A stretch of 64,000 bases of DNA from Xiphydria camelus (GCA_963678675.1 OY783198.1:19268684-19332683), one strand, 5' to 3'; positions 1-11,224 are shown, numbered from the stretch's first letter. Notes: generated by a model not told the origin, from the sequence alone. Made by a program: numbers and translations.

Positions 1-870
1 TTTCTCTCGTGAAAATGTTGTTTTACTACGAAAGCCAACTATAATCGTTGCAATTAGGAAGCCTTGTAATACCATGAAAACATTTTTTTCGAAGAAAAGC
101 TTCCGTTTATATTAATAAAAAAACCTATAGCAATCCATTATTAAGAATTTACTCGAGATTATACGTAAAAGCGCGGTGAGTTCAAATGGATACGATCACC
201 GAGCCATACGTATCCTCCCTCATGGAAATTCTTCGAGGGAAAACTTCCCTGCACCCCTAACAATCCAGAAAAAGAACCACGATCGAACAGACGAACCAAT
301 TATCGCAACACTCGCAATCAAACGACGCAGTACGACAGAGAGGGAGTGAGATCCATTATTAAGTTCATCGGTAACAGCCGCTGCTGCGTAAACGACCAGG
401 CGAGGCGAAGCATCAACCCCGAAACAGTAAATTCCAGCATCTCCTAGCTCGCTTCGGTGTACCGCGGAGCTTTCCGGAAGCTATAGGCGACCACGGCGGG
501 TCCTTCTGGAAGCGTCTGGCGAGTGGCGGTTGGCTCTCCCCGTGGAGGGTTCGCCAGAAGACCGGGGATTGGTCTAGGGGGTAGCTGTCCGCGTTCTACC
601 ATCGCCGAGGCTTCATTATACGTTGACCTAAGAAAATCAGCCACCCTCCCCCGAGCCTTCAGCCAACCCCCCACCCCCCTCGAAGAAGGAGTGCGCCGAA
701 CAACCGAACCAGGTGCCCACCTAACCCAACCCGCCCCCAACCCACCTCTGGACCGAGCGCGAGCAAGAGCGAGCGAGGGGTAACTCATCACTTATGGATA
801 CTGATGACTCGCGCAATGAACTCAGACCGCGAGGCGGAGGGTAGCGGCGCGGAGTACGACCCTCCTCTTC
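1..870. other. No gene seen; unique DNA
   Basis: Positions 1-430 are fairly AT-rich with no long open frame. Positions 444-790 are GC-rich and open on both strands at once, with Arg/Pro/Ser-rich translations that look like composition rather than protein. I see no repeat boundary, tRNA or promoter here. Confidence 0.6.
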
Positions 871-873
871 TAG

Positions 874-898
874 CTCTCTCTCTCTCTCTCTCTCTCTC
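874..898. repeat. (CT)n microsatellite
   Basis: About 12 uninterrupted CT units at the edge of a GC-rich unique segment. Together with the GA tract 110 bp downstream it forms an inverted pair that could fold. Confidence 0.95.
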
Positions 899-1006
899 CT
901 CCACCGCGCTCGATTTCTCCTCTCTCGGCCTCTCCACTTCGCTAAACCTTCAATAACATTTTCCTTTTCCCGACTACCGCGAAGAGACTCGAACGTTCGA
1001 GAGAAG

Positions 1007-1009
<3 letters not shown>

Positions 1010-1057
<48 letters not shown>
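1010..1057. repeat. (GA)n microsatellite
   Basis: About 24 GA units, complementary to the CT tract at 874-898. In insects GA tracts bind GAGA-type or CLAMP-type factors and are also mutation-prone. Nothing here distinguishes the two roles. Confidence 0.95.
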
Positions 1058-1060
<3 letters not shown>

Positions 1061-2176
1061 CAGAGAAACGGAGGAGAGAAACTGTATCTCATTCGATTCT
1101 TATCCTCCGGCGGCCACGACGATTAGATGCCACGGCGCGGGTTAATAAAGAAAATGGAAATCGACCTGGAAGGGCGAGGGAACATCGGGAGGACTGACTC
1201 TTTCCTTCCGGTCGAGGAGCCAGGCGAATGATATTCCACGTCGTATCGGTCGTCGTATCCAGGCAAGGGTGGAGGGTGCAATTTATGAGCTTTTTTTTCT
1301 TTATTAACGAGCGCGTTACAGCGAGAGGAAGATTTCTGCAGCGAAATTTTGACGAGCGAGCCGAAGGAGGTCGCTCCTCGTCGTCTCTTTCGACCGACGA
1401 TGCGATAAGGGGCGCGCGAATGATCGGACCCGCGGGCCGAGAGGATTCCACGCGCAGCTTCTTCGCGACAGTCGTTGAAATAACCAAGGGAATCGCGCGA
1501 CGTAACGGGCTCTCTCCGCTTTTTGCGGAGAATCCACTTTTTTCCCTTCCCGGCCATTCGTTTCTATTACCGCGCGTTCGGGGTTGCGGGCGACTGGTTT
1601 TGGTGAGGTTAGATTTATTTTCACTCTATGGGTATTTTTTTATGGTCTCGCGCGTGTTATAGACGGCCATAGCCGCGCGACGGACGCGGGAAAAAGAGCT
1701 CTGCACGCGTCTGAGCCCCGCTCTCCCTCCCCTCTAACTACCCCACGGTATACACCGCCGTCGCGTCCCGATATCCCTCGTACACCCCGCGATGTACTCA
1801 CGCACGTACACTCTCGCGCGCACGTACGAGCAATCCCACTGCAGCATCCGTATATCTATATACCCGTGTTACACACGGATACACCCGAACGGGCCGACTC
1901 ATCGTATAATAAACCCATAAACACCCCCGGCACTGCAAGGGCCCACCCCGCCGTATAATACATAAAGCACCGCGTGCGCGCGCGCTCCAAATGTACACTT
2001 CGATACAACGACGATACCTCGAGCCGCCCGCCGCGACACTTATACAGCCGAGATTCCTTAAAGAGATCTTCGTCGCGTTTGAGCAACCAAATCGCGGCGA
2101 AGTAGCATTGATTCACGACGAGCTCTGCAGTACATGGAACAAAGAGTTTATTTATAGTTGATATACGTATATACTA
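1058..2176. other. No gene seen; CpG-rich unique DNA
   Basis: Both strands carry overlapping open frames of 100-144 codons (for example 1123-1557 minus and 1228-1662 plus). They lack recognisable domains or consistent splice signals, so I treat them as chance. Positions 1795-2010 contain many CGTAC/GTATA short motifs. Confidence 0.55.
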
Positions 2177-2333
2177 CACTGAAAAAAGTATTCAGCTAAT
2201 GCAGCTATATTTCTGGCTGCCTCAGACACAACTCGAAAAATATTGCTAGCGTAGCAAGAATTCTTGCTATTGCGAAGAAAATTATCACTGCAATTACTAT
2301 AATTTTCTAGTTGTGGCCAAATCCTTTTGAGTG
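2177..2333. mobile_element. MITE family G, copy 1
   Basis: A 157 bp element flanked by TA on both sides. It begins CACTGAAAAAAG and ends TTTTGAGTG. The centre holds a perfect 18 bp palindrome, TAGCAAGAATTCTTGCTA. A second copy at 52106-52262 has the same length and differs at only 6 positions, so the family moved recently. Confidence 0.85.
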
Positions 2334-2336
2334 TAG

Positions 2337-2484
2337 ATTATGGCGAAAGAAATTGTTCTTTGGGCCAAGTAAATATTCATTAGCTACTACTCTACTTTTG
2401 TTTGAATAAATGAGACATTCCAATAAATAATATATATTTACTTGGCCCAATGAAATATTTCTCTTTCGCTGTAATCTATAATAG
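2337..2484. mobile_element. Short palindromic element related to family F
   Basis: The two halves are near inverted repeats. ATTTACTTGGCCCAA on the right mirrors TTGGGCCAAGTAAAT on the left, and GGCGAAAGAAAT mirrors ATTTCTCTTTCGC. The internal TTGGCCCAA and AAATATTCATTA words are also found in the 250 bp family F copies, so this looks like a shortened relative. It abuts the family G copy just upstream. Confidence 0.6.
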
Positions 2485-2485
2485 T

Positions 2486-3150
2486 AGGTAAGTATACATT
2501 GTTTCGGCTAACGTGTGCTGCAGATGGGCTCGCACAGCCACGACTATTAAGGTGACTACCAAATCCAGAGTATGCTTATATTTAGGCTCAAACTGCCCGT
2601 ATATATACACTCTCAAGCAGGTACTCCGCATTTCTTCCGAAAACGGATCGAATAGATTCCGATCTCGAGATCCGCTTCAATTCCCAGCGATCGCGCCGAC
2701 GAATTCCCACGTCGCCGTATCGACGGACGCGTATCCCGTGGTATGCATCGGAGACAAATCGGTCTCCGCTAGAGAGAGGATCTTAATTTATGCCCGCGAA
2801 GAGCGGCGAAACGATGTGCGCTCCGTCTCTCGCGGTACAGGCGAGACGACCTTGCGGTGCAACGCGTTGCAGCGTATACGAGGTGAATAAATAGGAGGCA
2901 TGCCTGGCGTGGGACTACCCGCGCGGGAGACCGCGCGCGCGCACAGACACATCAATTCGGGTAACGCGCGCGGTGTACGTTACCTGCGGTAACGTCGAGC
3001 GACGTTCGAGTAAGTACAGGACCTTAGCGCGCGCATCAAGGAAACAAACAGCCGGCGCGCGCAATATGAATTAAACATGCTGATTAATAATTAACAAGTT
3101 GGCAGCTCTTTGCGTATGCCGGTAGTAGCGGAGAGGTGGATACACTCTCG
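2486..3150. other. No gene seen; CpG-rich unique DNA
   Basis: One plus-strand frame of 125 codons (2513-2890) has no domain. Positions 2930-3060 are extremely CG-rich. Positions 3061-3105 are abruptly AT-rich with ATTAATAATTAA homeodomain-type words, a possible enhancer core. Confidence 0.5.
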
Positions 3151-3153
3151 CGT

Positions 3154-3179
3154 TCTCTCTCTCTCTCTCTCACTCTCTC
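3154..3179. repeat. (CT)n microsatellite
   Basis: About 12 CT units with one interruption, continuing as an imperfect pyrimidine-rich stretch to about 3255. Confidence 0.9.
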
Positions 3180-3532
3180 ATTCGTCTCTCGTTACCGTCT
3201 CCCCGTTTTCTCGTCTCTTTCTCGCTCTCTTCTTATCGCTCTCCATTTCTTTCCCCCCTCCGCGTGGCGTTCACTTATGCGAGGCGCGAGACGCACCGCG
3301 ATGTACCATGTTATACACAGTTACCCCACTTGCGCCGAAGTTGGTGCATACTTATAAAAAGCGCGTATTTTAGCGTCCCACCGCCTCTGGCTTGGCCCAG
3401 GTCAGTTTCATTATCTCGCCCGCGAGCGAGAGTGAAATAACGAATCGCGATCGATGGACGGATGACGGGGCATTAATAAACATGAACGCGAACCCGCGCG
3501 GGCCCCGCGCTCGCGCGTTTCTTCCTTTGCCA
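3180..3532. other. No gene seen
   Basis: A pyrimidine-rich stretch, then GC-rich unique DNA. A TATAAAAAG-like word occurs at about 3353, but no other core promoter signal is convincing. Confidence 0.5.
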
Positions 3533-3773
3533 CAGTGAGAAAAATAACCTGATCAATTTAATGAAAATCCTGGAGACCACGATCAAACCGTTTGGTGAAA
3601 TATGGATCTTTCATCTGTGTCTGGTTATACTGATCATTTTCTGGTCAGAAAAACTAGACATGTAGTTAGAATAACTAAATATTCGGTTCAACTTACTAGT
3701 ATTTTAGTTATAATAACTAAACTCGTTTATCCAGGTACGTCTTGTCATTTTGAGTAAGTTATTTTGTTCACTG
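3533..3773 (+). mobile_element. MITE family A, copy 1
   Basis: Family A is about 250 bp and palindromic overall, with termini near CACTGAGAAAAATAACTTGG. I call plus the strand reading AAATCCTGGAGACC then GTTTGGTGAAATATGGATC. This copy has slightly mutated ends (CAGTGAGAAAAATAACC and TTATTTTGTTCACTG), so it is fairly old. Thirteen copies or part-copies occur in the window. Confidence 0.85.
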
Positions 3774-4318
3774 CACCTTAGTTTTGGAAAGAGTCACGAG
3801 GGTAGCGAGCTTCCGGAGGAATCCCGTTCTCAGTGCGTCCACAGGATGAAATTTGTATAAAACGAGAGGTTTTGCTGTACGATGAGCGATCGTTTTGATC
3901 TTGTTTTACGTCGTTCGCATTGCAGCTGTAGAAACGATTGTTCATTTCGATAAGTTATTAGAGGGATCGACGGGTCGACGTTAAACTTCAGATTTACGCG
4001 ACACATACGCGTATATATAGGTACACTCTCGGAGTAAAATCTGGTTGAAGGAATCATGATTTAATTAGAAATCGTGGTCGATTTTGACGCCAATCATAAA
4101 TCTGTAGTTGTTCTGAGCAGTGCAATTCTGGTTATAGCAACAAGAGATGAGACAACCAGGTCAATCTGAAGCACGGTCGATAAATGTCCACAACTTTTTT
4201 TTTACAGTTGACACTACCGTGCAATAATATTGTCGATCTATTTTACCATGGTTCATTCAACCATGGTGTATGGCTATCATGTAAACTACAACCTCATTGT
4301 TCCTATAACTATACCAAA
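3774..4318. other. Unassigned AT-rich segment with small hairpin
   Basis: No coding signal. ACCATGGTT and AACCATGGT at 4245-4267 form a perfect 9 bp stem with a 5 base loop. The wider 4076-4310 segment looks like decayed transposon, but I could not tie it to a family. Confidence 0.4.
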
Positions 4319-4568
4319 CAAACAATTTATTTATAGTTAATAAATCTTTCTTTAAATATGGTGAAATAAACATTTTATTGGATCAAGTAAATATTCATTA
4401 ACTATTATGATATTTATTTGGCCCAATTTGATCCTTTAACTCAATAATTTGAATGAAATAAACATTTTAATATAATTAACGTAGGATATTTTCTCGTCGT
4501 AACAAAATATTGATTTCACTTTGTTCGAAATTACATTTATTAACTATTAATAAACTGTCTTCTCAGTG
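4319..4568. mobile_element. MITE family F, copy 1
   Basis: A roughly 250 bp element with internal inverted repeats. Landmarks are TTTATTTATAGTTAATAAA at the left, ATTTGGCCCAATTTGATCC in the middle and ATTAATAAACTG then TCTCAGTG at the right. Six copies are spread over the window. The left terminal CACTGAGAA is lost here. Confidence 0.8.
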
Positions 4569-4941
4569 CATGCGAAAAAAGTTATTTCGACTGCATTCAT
4601 GATCCGTTTTATCATAAATATGATACTAACAATCAGAAAAATTCAACCCTGCTGTTATTGACTTTACCATCCACTTTTCTCTCAGTATACTCATTGTCAG
4701 TATAGGAATCGACCGAATGAATCCCTCGCGACGTCGGGGTGGATGAACTTTCCTTTCGAAGGCTTCACCCGAGGGTGTCAACCCTCGCGGTCTCGTTGTC
4801 AAGTACGAACACGCAATTATTCGTACCTATAGTGATTCTCGCACGCACAACGAGCGTGGCGCGCGATCCGCAGCCAGGGGTGGGAAGGTCGGAGGAAGTG
4901 TACAAGGAAGAGGGAAGGAGGGACCCCGAGGAACGGACGAC

Positions 4942-5004
4942 ATGAGAGCCGTGACGCCGTGGCTCTACGGATTAATTAGCGATAAGGCTTCTAATGAGCG
5001 GCAG
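4942..5004 (+). CDS. Candidate first coding exon (63 nt), unknown protein
   Basis: An ATG at 4942 opens 21 in-phase codons (beginning M-R-A-V-T-P-W-L-Y-G) that run exactly into CAG|GTGAGC, a good donor site, at 5004/5005. Without splicing the frame continues only 12 more codons. The segment also contains GGATTAATTAGC, so constraint here could be regulatory instead. No upstream promoter is evident and no downstream exon was found to join it. I do not recognise the peptide. This is a low-confidence call based on the start codon, frame and donor agreeing. Confidence 0.22.
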
Positions 5005-5523
5005 GTGAGCCACCGACCGAGCCAACGAGCGGCTAAGTAAGCAACGTTCGTACGCCCCGCACACGCGGAAGGGGCCCGCCGCGCGCGCACACTTTCGCGC
5101 GGCCCTCTCTTTACCTGGTATGGCGTGCGCGCACGTCGCAGCTAAGCGCCCGAACTCTCAACCGTCTTTTCGACTCTCCGCTCCTTCTCTCTGATCGTCG
5201 ACCCCGAGCCGACGGTGAAAGTAGAAACTCCAGTTTTTCACGAAAAGAGACAAACGTGAGTTACACAGAGCGTGAATGCGGCGCGCCGCCCCGATGAGGA
5301 GAGGACCGGGAAGAAAGAATTTAGAAAACGGAGGGGTGATTAGCCTGGTGTTGTTTGTGATCGACGTACAGGTCATCGGGAATACCTTCGGAGTCTTTCG
5401 CTTATGATAAATTTGAAGTATTTATGGGATTTTTGATGTACGAATACAGACTGACTTTATTCAGTTATCGATACACGATTTAAGTTAAATTGCCAGCGAG
5501 TATAATGATAAACAAATGTAGTT
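5005..5523. other. No gene seen
   Basis: CpG-rich to about 5390, then AT-rich. Nothing beyond short open frames. Confidence 0.5.
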
Positions 5524-5671
5524 AAACCAAACAAATTTTGTCAACCGACTCTCCTTTAATTGACTCGAATGATATTTCTATCGAATCAATGAAGCGATGA
5601 ACAATTTATCGATTTGAGAAAAATATCGTTCAAGTTAATCAGAGGAGAGTTAGTTTTAGCAATATTTGGTT
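5524..5671. mobile_element. Palindromic MITE-like element
   Basis: The left arm begins AACCAAACAAATTTTG and then carries ACTCTCCTTTAATTGACTCG. Its mirror lies at 5606-5671, where the reverse complement reads AACCAAATATTGCTAAAAC. Arms of about 65 bp enclose a short centre. It matches none of the other families, and target duplications are not clear. Confidence 0.6.
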
Positions 5672-6630
5672 GCTCGAACTATATTTTTTATCGACCTATT
5701 TCTGCTGGGCTCGCGCGATAAAAGTGTTCGAAAATTAACTCCATAAAATACTGCAGAATGTTATCATAAATGCATAAATAAGGGCTAAAAATCACGATTA
5801 AAGTGTCCCGAACATTACAAAATTACGGGTATCCTATAGTTTTCCACTCCAAATAAAAGGACACCGTATATACAAATTAAAGAAAAGACAATAACACTTC
5901 GACTCTGCGCCCGATCGACGTCGCGAGGTAGGTACTGTTAGACTCTCCGACCTCCTCGAGCGAACGTTTCTAAAAGTACTCACGAATATGTCGACGCTAC
6001 ATACGTACACGTATGTCGCCGCGGCTCGACGTTTCGTTAGATTTTTTATTGGCATCGCCTTAAGAGGATCGAGCAGTCACGTCTCGTGAATTGTGGGCCA
6101 CGTGACGGAGGCGTGAGCGAGGTGTGATGCGATGGAACAATGCCATCGGAGTTCTTCAAGGAATGTCACATGCCGCACCCATCTTTTCAATCTGTCCGTA
6201 CAGCCCTGCGGTAGGAACGGCGGTGGCAGCGACGGGTCACCGTCGTCGTCCTCTCGACGCGGCTCGTCGCTTCAAATTGGTACGACTTAACGTTAGTTTC
6301 GACTTCCCGCTATCCGCGGCATTATGCGTCGCGGCGATCCGCCGCCTTACCTCGCGAACTTCCTACGAGCAGAGGCGCTCCGATGCGAGGTTGATGGCAC
6401 CTTTTTCCTCGCAGCGGAACGCGCGTCGGACCTCGCACTCTGTCGACTCGAAGATGCACGGGGCCGTAGATAGTTTCCGCGGCGCGTCACCTTTTCGCGA
6501 GCCGGTCTCGTCCGAAGATGCGTGAGACCGATCGGTCGAGAGGAGACGGTGACTGTAGTATAGGGAGTCGTTTGACTTGGCTTTACCTCGAAGAGGTGGA
6601 GAAATGTTGGGAAGAACTGATTCCCTGGTA
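5672..6630. other. No gene seen
   Basis: A mixed segment. A minus-strand frame at 5834-6055 ends near a GTGAGTAC donor-like site but lacks a good acceptor. The plus frame at 6124-6525 is Arg/Ser-rich without domains. A CACGTG E-box lies near 6100. Confidence 0.5.
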
Positions 6631-6724
6631 CCCCAAGGTGAAAAAGTTCTATATGGTTTGCACATATAGTCCATATATGGACTTGTTCCTACATGGATTA
6701 TATATGATTTTTATATAAACCATA

Positions 6725-6945
6725 CACTATTAAAAGTGTAGTAAAATGACTAACAATTTGATGCAAAAACAAATTCCATAAGGAATGTATGGGAAAATCA
6801 CGATGTGAATATTGTGGAATCACAATAAGATATCGTAAAATCACAATAAGATATCGTAAATTCCCAATTGTTTTTGAATTTCACAATTAGTTTTGTAAAT
6901 TTAATTCATAAATGTGTTGGAAGCTTTTAACAACTTCTAACAGTG
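6725..6945. mobile_element. Nested TA-flanked element inside M
   Basis: It begins CACTATTAAAAGTG after TA and ends CTAACAGTG before TA. It interrupts the ATATGG-rich host. It includes a 21 bp direct duplication at 6818-6859. Confidence 0.55.
6818..6859. repeat. 21 bp tandem duplication
   Basis: The unit beginning AATCACAATAAGATATCGT occurs twice in a row without change, inside the nested element at 6725-6945. Confidence 0.9.
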
Positions 6946-7090
6946 TAAACGGACTCTATATCTGGATTATATACAAAAATATAAAAGACTCAAATAATTT
7001 GGTCCTATATGGATTATGCATATATTATATGATTTCTTTATAAACCATCATATATGTATGGATTATTTGAATCATTTATGATTTGGTATA

Positions 7091-7345
7091 CACCCAGGGG
7101 AAAAAGGTCTAATTAAATACGAACTCAATAAAAAAATGTATCTGAGATGAATAGGAGTCGAACATCGAACAAAAGTCTATTTGAATTCGGTTGATGTTCT
7201 ACAAGGTTCGTTACTCGATTAAAAAGATGTACAAAACATTTATCAATTTAAAATAGACTTTTAATCGATGTGAATAAATTTCTATTTTTCTCAGATAAAT
7301 TTGTCTATTAGATTCGTATTCACAACTAGACTTTTTCTCTCAGTG
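7091..7345. mobile_element. MITE family B, copy 1, nested in M
   Basis: Flanked by TA on each side. The left end is diverged (CACCCAGGGGAAAAAGGTC) and the right end is intact (TTTTTCTCTCAGTG). Internal markers are GAACAAAAGTCTATTTGAA and its mirror AAATAGACTTTTAATCG. Insertion into M gives a clear relative age. Confidence 0.85.
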
Positions 7346-7497
7346 TAAACCATATATAGTCCATATATGATTTACTCAAAAATCATATAAGTACCTATAA
7401 TCCGTATAGAATCAAAATAATCCACACATAGACTAAGTATACCCCTATAGGTATATATAATCCATATAAAACTTTTCCGCCTTTTTCCGCCTGGGTA

Positions 7498-9696
7498 TCT
7501 ATATTTGTTTTACAATATCATTAAGAGTAGCATAATTGTGCTATAAAGTAGTAAAAGTTCGGGAAGCCAAGAAGGAAGTCGTAATAATCATTTCAACACT
7601 ATTATTATTATATTTACATAAATACAGATTCGCACCCTAAAAATAATTGCTCTCGGTATAAGAATATTTGATCGAACATTTTTTTATATAAACCTCCTAA
7701 AACATCCTCTTGAAGTTTAATAGAGTTTTCTTCACCTAAAGACCGCGACGCACCCCGCCGAGAATAAAGTCCGCCGGAATTAACAGTCGCGCGTTTCGAC
7801 GAATTGTCACCCCTCCCTGAAAAGTCGTTATTCCACCGCGCAGCTATCGCGTTTAACGCTTTATCGCGCGCGTTCTCCTCGCCACTTGCCGGAACGCTCT
7901 TACACGCGTGTACCCCGCGCTCGCGCGGTAGGTACCTGTAGGTAACCCACGATATCTACTTCTGTACCTGTGTACGTAAGTACTCCGTCGTACAGGTTGG
8001 CCGTACGATAAAGGCCGATAGGTTGAACGGGGTATGGCGTGTCACGCACGTCATAAGAATACGATTGGTGGCGATTACGGCGTTAATGTCGCGCGGCCAC
8101 GCCACGCCACGCACAATATGACCATACCATTCCGCGCGCCACGCCGTGCCGCTATACGCGCGCGAGCGTCGTCGTTGTCGTCCGGCGACACTGGCATTGT
8201 GTGTTGGTGGTTCGGCAATGGCGTACGTCGCCTCCTCGCTTCTCTCCTCCGCCTCGGCCACCTCCTGCACGGGTGTCGGTGGCGTGACCTTATTCCACTA
8301 AAATATACGCGACCGGCATGCGAAACAAAGGAGCAACGGCAACCACCACCGGCCGATCGGGCCAAGGCACGCAGCACCTCGACACAGTCGCGGAGACTCG
8401 GGCGCGCGCGCGGCTCCCGCTGTCCGCATACATCAGCTCGGGCGTAACGTTCCACGGACGCCAATGTCCTCCTTAGATAGCCCACCTTCCGCCCGAAGGT
8501 CCTGACCGACGCGTCGGTTTCAGCTGTTGTTGATCCATCGCTGTGTACGCGCGTACACATGCGCGTACCACTGACCGTCGGAGAGGAATCGATTCGATCG
8601 ATTTCGAGGCTCTCGCGCGAGTAGGGCTTATCGCGGTCCGCGACTTCCGGCCGATAAGGTCGAGCGACTGTAGCGAGATCTCGTATCGCGTTCGATCGAG
8701 GTTCTCCGCGAACGGAAATTTTCATCTTTTACGTCGTCGTCGTCTCGAGGTCCGCGATCGTTTTGCATTCGACTACCTTGGGATGTGTCGTTGGAACATA
8801 CGACGTCTCCTCTCCGCGGGAGGAGAATATTAGTCGGAATTTAGATCGGAAACGGGAGTCGCGCGATATACCTATGGATTTGGCTCGGCCGTACGCTTGG
8901 CCACTGAATATAGCTCAGTATAGATAACCCGGTTTCTTCTTTCGAAGGGAAAATAAACGAGCACTCTCTCTCTTCGATTCCAGTCGGCAGCGCTCCTCGT
9001 CCACCGACGAGAACTCGCTAATAAAGATTATCGCGATCGTCGGGGGTGTAAGAATGGGTGTTACCTCGTTACACGGTACCTGGTACGTCGTACGGTCGGT
9101 AGTCTGTCGAAGTACCATCCGTATGTATACGTATATATGTATACACGGTCGAGAGAGACGGGTCTTATTATCGTACCGGTGCAATTAAAGAAGGAAGCCT
9201 AGAAATTAGCGGGTGGCGGACGAGAGAGTGTAAGTATAGAGTCCGCGTATAACCGGAGCGAGAAGGGGGTGAGTAGGGTGCGCGCGGGTGGGTGTATAGG
9301 CAGTGTGGCAAGGGAGAGACACAGGATGGAGAGTGCCTAGCTCGTGAATATGCATGGGCCAAACGGAACGGGACGAGGACGAGATAAGGGCCGACTTATT
9401 TTTCCTGCCTTTTATTTTATTCCGTCCTTATTTTATTTTGGTGCTAACTGCCGCGGCCGCCGCCGCTCGCTTACTGCGCCGAAGGTGTCCTTGTTTCTCC
9501 TACCGCTTCCTCCCGTTTCCTCGAGCCTCGGGATCGTCTTGTCGACGACGCACAGGAGGTGGATCCTTCCGCCTCGATTAATTCCGGAGTCGGTTGGAGA
9601 GGGTTTTTTATTCTGGACCGAATCAAATTTTTGAATCCATCGAAGCCTAGTTCTAAGTATTTTCAAAGAGATTTTCCGGACATGTTTTAGCAGGTG
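7498..9696. other. No gene seen; 2.2 kb unique segment
   Basis: AT-rich to about 7740, then CpG-rich. Frames at 8034-8447 plus and 8075-8725 minus overlap each other and are Arg-rich, so neither is convincing. Positions 9110-9150 contain GTATACGTATATATGTATAC-like alternating DNA. A GTAAGT-like donor near 9230 has no matching exon. Confidence 0.5.
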
Positions 9697-9987
9697 CACT
9701 GAGAGGAATAATTGCTGGTATCAAGAAAATGTGTTTTTCTTTGCAATTAAAAATGATGCAATCTCAGAATCAAGCCACGATTTTTTTCGCACAAGAAAAT
9801 ATTTGACCGGCTCGAGTAATTGTTTTTGTTTTCGCGCAGGGAGAGTTTCTCATCCCAACGCGGAGCTATTCTTGAATCAAGAATATATATTCTTCGATCA
9901 AGAATCTGTATTCTTAAAAATTGTTGAAATCATATGTTCTCGATTCAAGAAATATCGTTTTGACGCTGTCAGTTACTTCTCTCGGTG
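9697..9987 (+). mobile_element. MITE family I, copy 1
   Basis: A roughly 290 bp element with ends CACTGAGAGGAATAATTGCTGG and ACTTCTCTCGGTG. Hallmarks are GGCTCGAGTAATTG, ATCTGTATTCTTAAAAAT and ATTCTTGAATCAAGAATATA. I call plus the strand carrying GGCTCGAG first. The 186-codon frame through it is not a gene. Confidence 0.85.
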
Positions 9988-11063
9988 TTACTCTGACAAA
10001 AATATAGACGATACAAAAACTGATAAAGTTGTAAACGATGACGAGAAAAAGCTTCCTCGCCGTCAGCCACGAAAACGACCACCGCGTCTCGCCGTTCCCC
10101 CAATTTTTGAACGCCGACGAGCGAAGCACCGCGCGATTTTTCCCTCTTTATCGTCCCACTTTACGAGCTTTTCATTGGACGCCACTTCGCGGTACTCAAC
10201 GCAGCGATTAAAGAAATTAATGCCGCTGTGTACAGCGGCACTCCGCGACGGAATAAGCGGGACCATTCGGAAGCTTCGATGTAGCGAATAAAAAGAATCA
10301 CCGCTTCCTCCCTCTCTCTCCCGTATCCCGCGAAAGAAGACGAGAAAAGCGAGGGACCGGTAGCCACGAACGACCGACGTCCCGTCGTTCCCTTAATTTT
10401 TTAACAACCCCGACCGAAGGACCATAGTTCCCCGCAGCCCTCCGCGCGACGATACTCCCCGTTTCCCGGGGATTTTCATCGGACGGCAATTCGCGGAGCT
10501 GAACGAAACAATTAAATTAATGCCGCGACACAGCGAAACGCTCGCGGAGAGCGGTGGCACTGCGTTTCGCTTACAATTAAGCGCCATAAAACTGTAAGCC
10601 GGTGCCCGCCCTCGCCCGGCCGGTCGGCCGCCAATGAATATTTTTATTTAATGCCCCATTAGCGAGGCTTGCTTGCTTGCACAAGCACGAGCCACCGCCG
10701 TCGTCGCCACCCCCCCCGGGATCACCCGACGAATAATCGTCCTCTTTCTCTCCTCCCGCACTTCTCCCCCTCGTCCCTCGCCCTCTCGCTCGCTCGGCGC
10801 GATCTCGTTCTCGTATACCCGGACCTCGCGATCATCCACTTATCCGAAACGCCGCGTATATATACCCCCACGCGACGTCTTCCTCTTCCGTCGGGAGGAC
10901 TCGACCCGAAAATCCCGGGATTTCTCCCCGTAACGGCGCCGTAAAACGGTTTACAATCGGAGAATCCCCGCGTTCAGCGCCTCTCGAACGATATCTCGAT
11001 TATTTCTCGAAGTGAAATCACGCTCCTCTGTCGCGGGCGAGGGGGATAAGGGGATGGACTTAC
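9988..11063. other. No gene seen
   Basis: Two blocks near 10,190-10,260 and 10,480-10,570 share layout: ATTAA(A/T)TTAATGCCGC next to CTCCGCG or CGCGGAG words. They may be a weak internal duplication. Positions 10,631-10,665 hold an AT-rich core with AATATTTTTATTTAATG and CATTAG inside GC-rich DNA. Overlapping frames are low-complexity. Confidence 0.45.
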
Positions 11064-11145
11064 CGGGACGCGATGTCGTGGAGCGCGAATTGCTTTCTTT
11101 GGTCTCCGCTTGGATCGGAGGTGTGAGGGATGCAGCTCGCTTCGT
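11064..11145 (-). CDS. Candidate internal coding exon (82 bp), unknown protein
   Basis: On the minus strand a pyrimidine-rich tract ending TCTTCATTTCAG is followed by 82 bp and then G|GTAAGTCC, so both splice sites match the insect consensus closely. All three frames are open across the exon, which is unusual. In the phase-0 reading it gives 27 residues plus one base, beginning T-K-R-A-A-S-L-T-P-P and then Ser/Thr-rich. I do not recognise it. It would suit an alternative exon of a large minus-strand gene, making much of the window intronic, but no partner exon was found here. Confidence 0.35.
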
Positions 11146-11224
11146 CTGAAATGAAGAGATCAAAGAGATGAAGGAGTGGTTGCACGAGTGATTTACTTTA
11201 GGAATAAGAAAATTTACCTTTATA

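Larger units (their letters stand above)
6631..7495. mobile_element. TA-flanked element M, carrying two nested insertions
   Basis: TA precedes CCCCAAGGTGAAAAAGTT at 6631, and the mirrored AACTTTTCCGCC...CTGGG ends at 7495 before TA. The body is full of ATATAGTCCATATATGGACT-type palindromes. Removing the nested elements at 6725-6945 and 7091-7345 leaves a host of about 390 bp, which must be older than both insertions. Confidence 0.65.
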
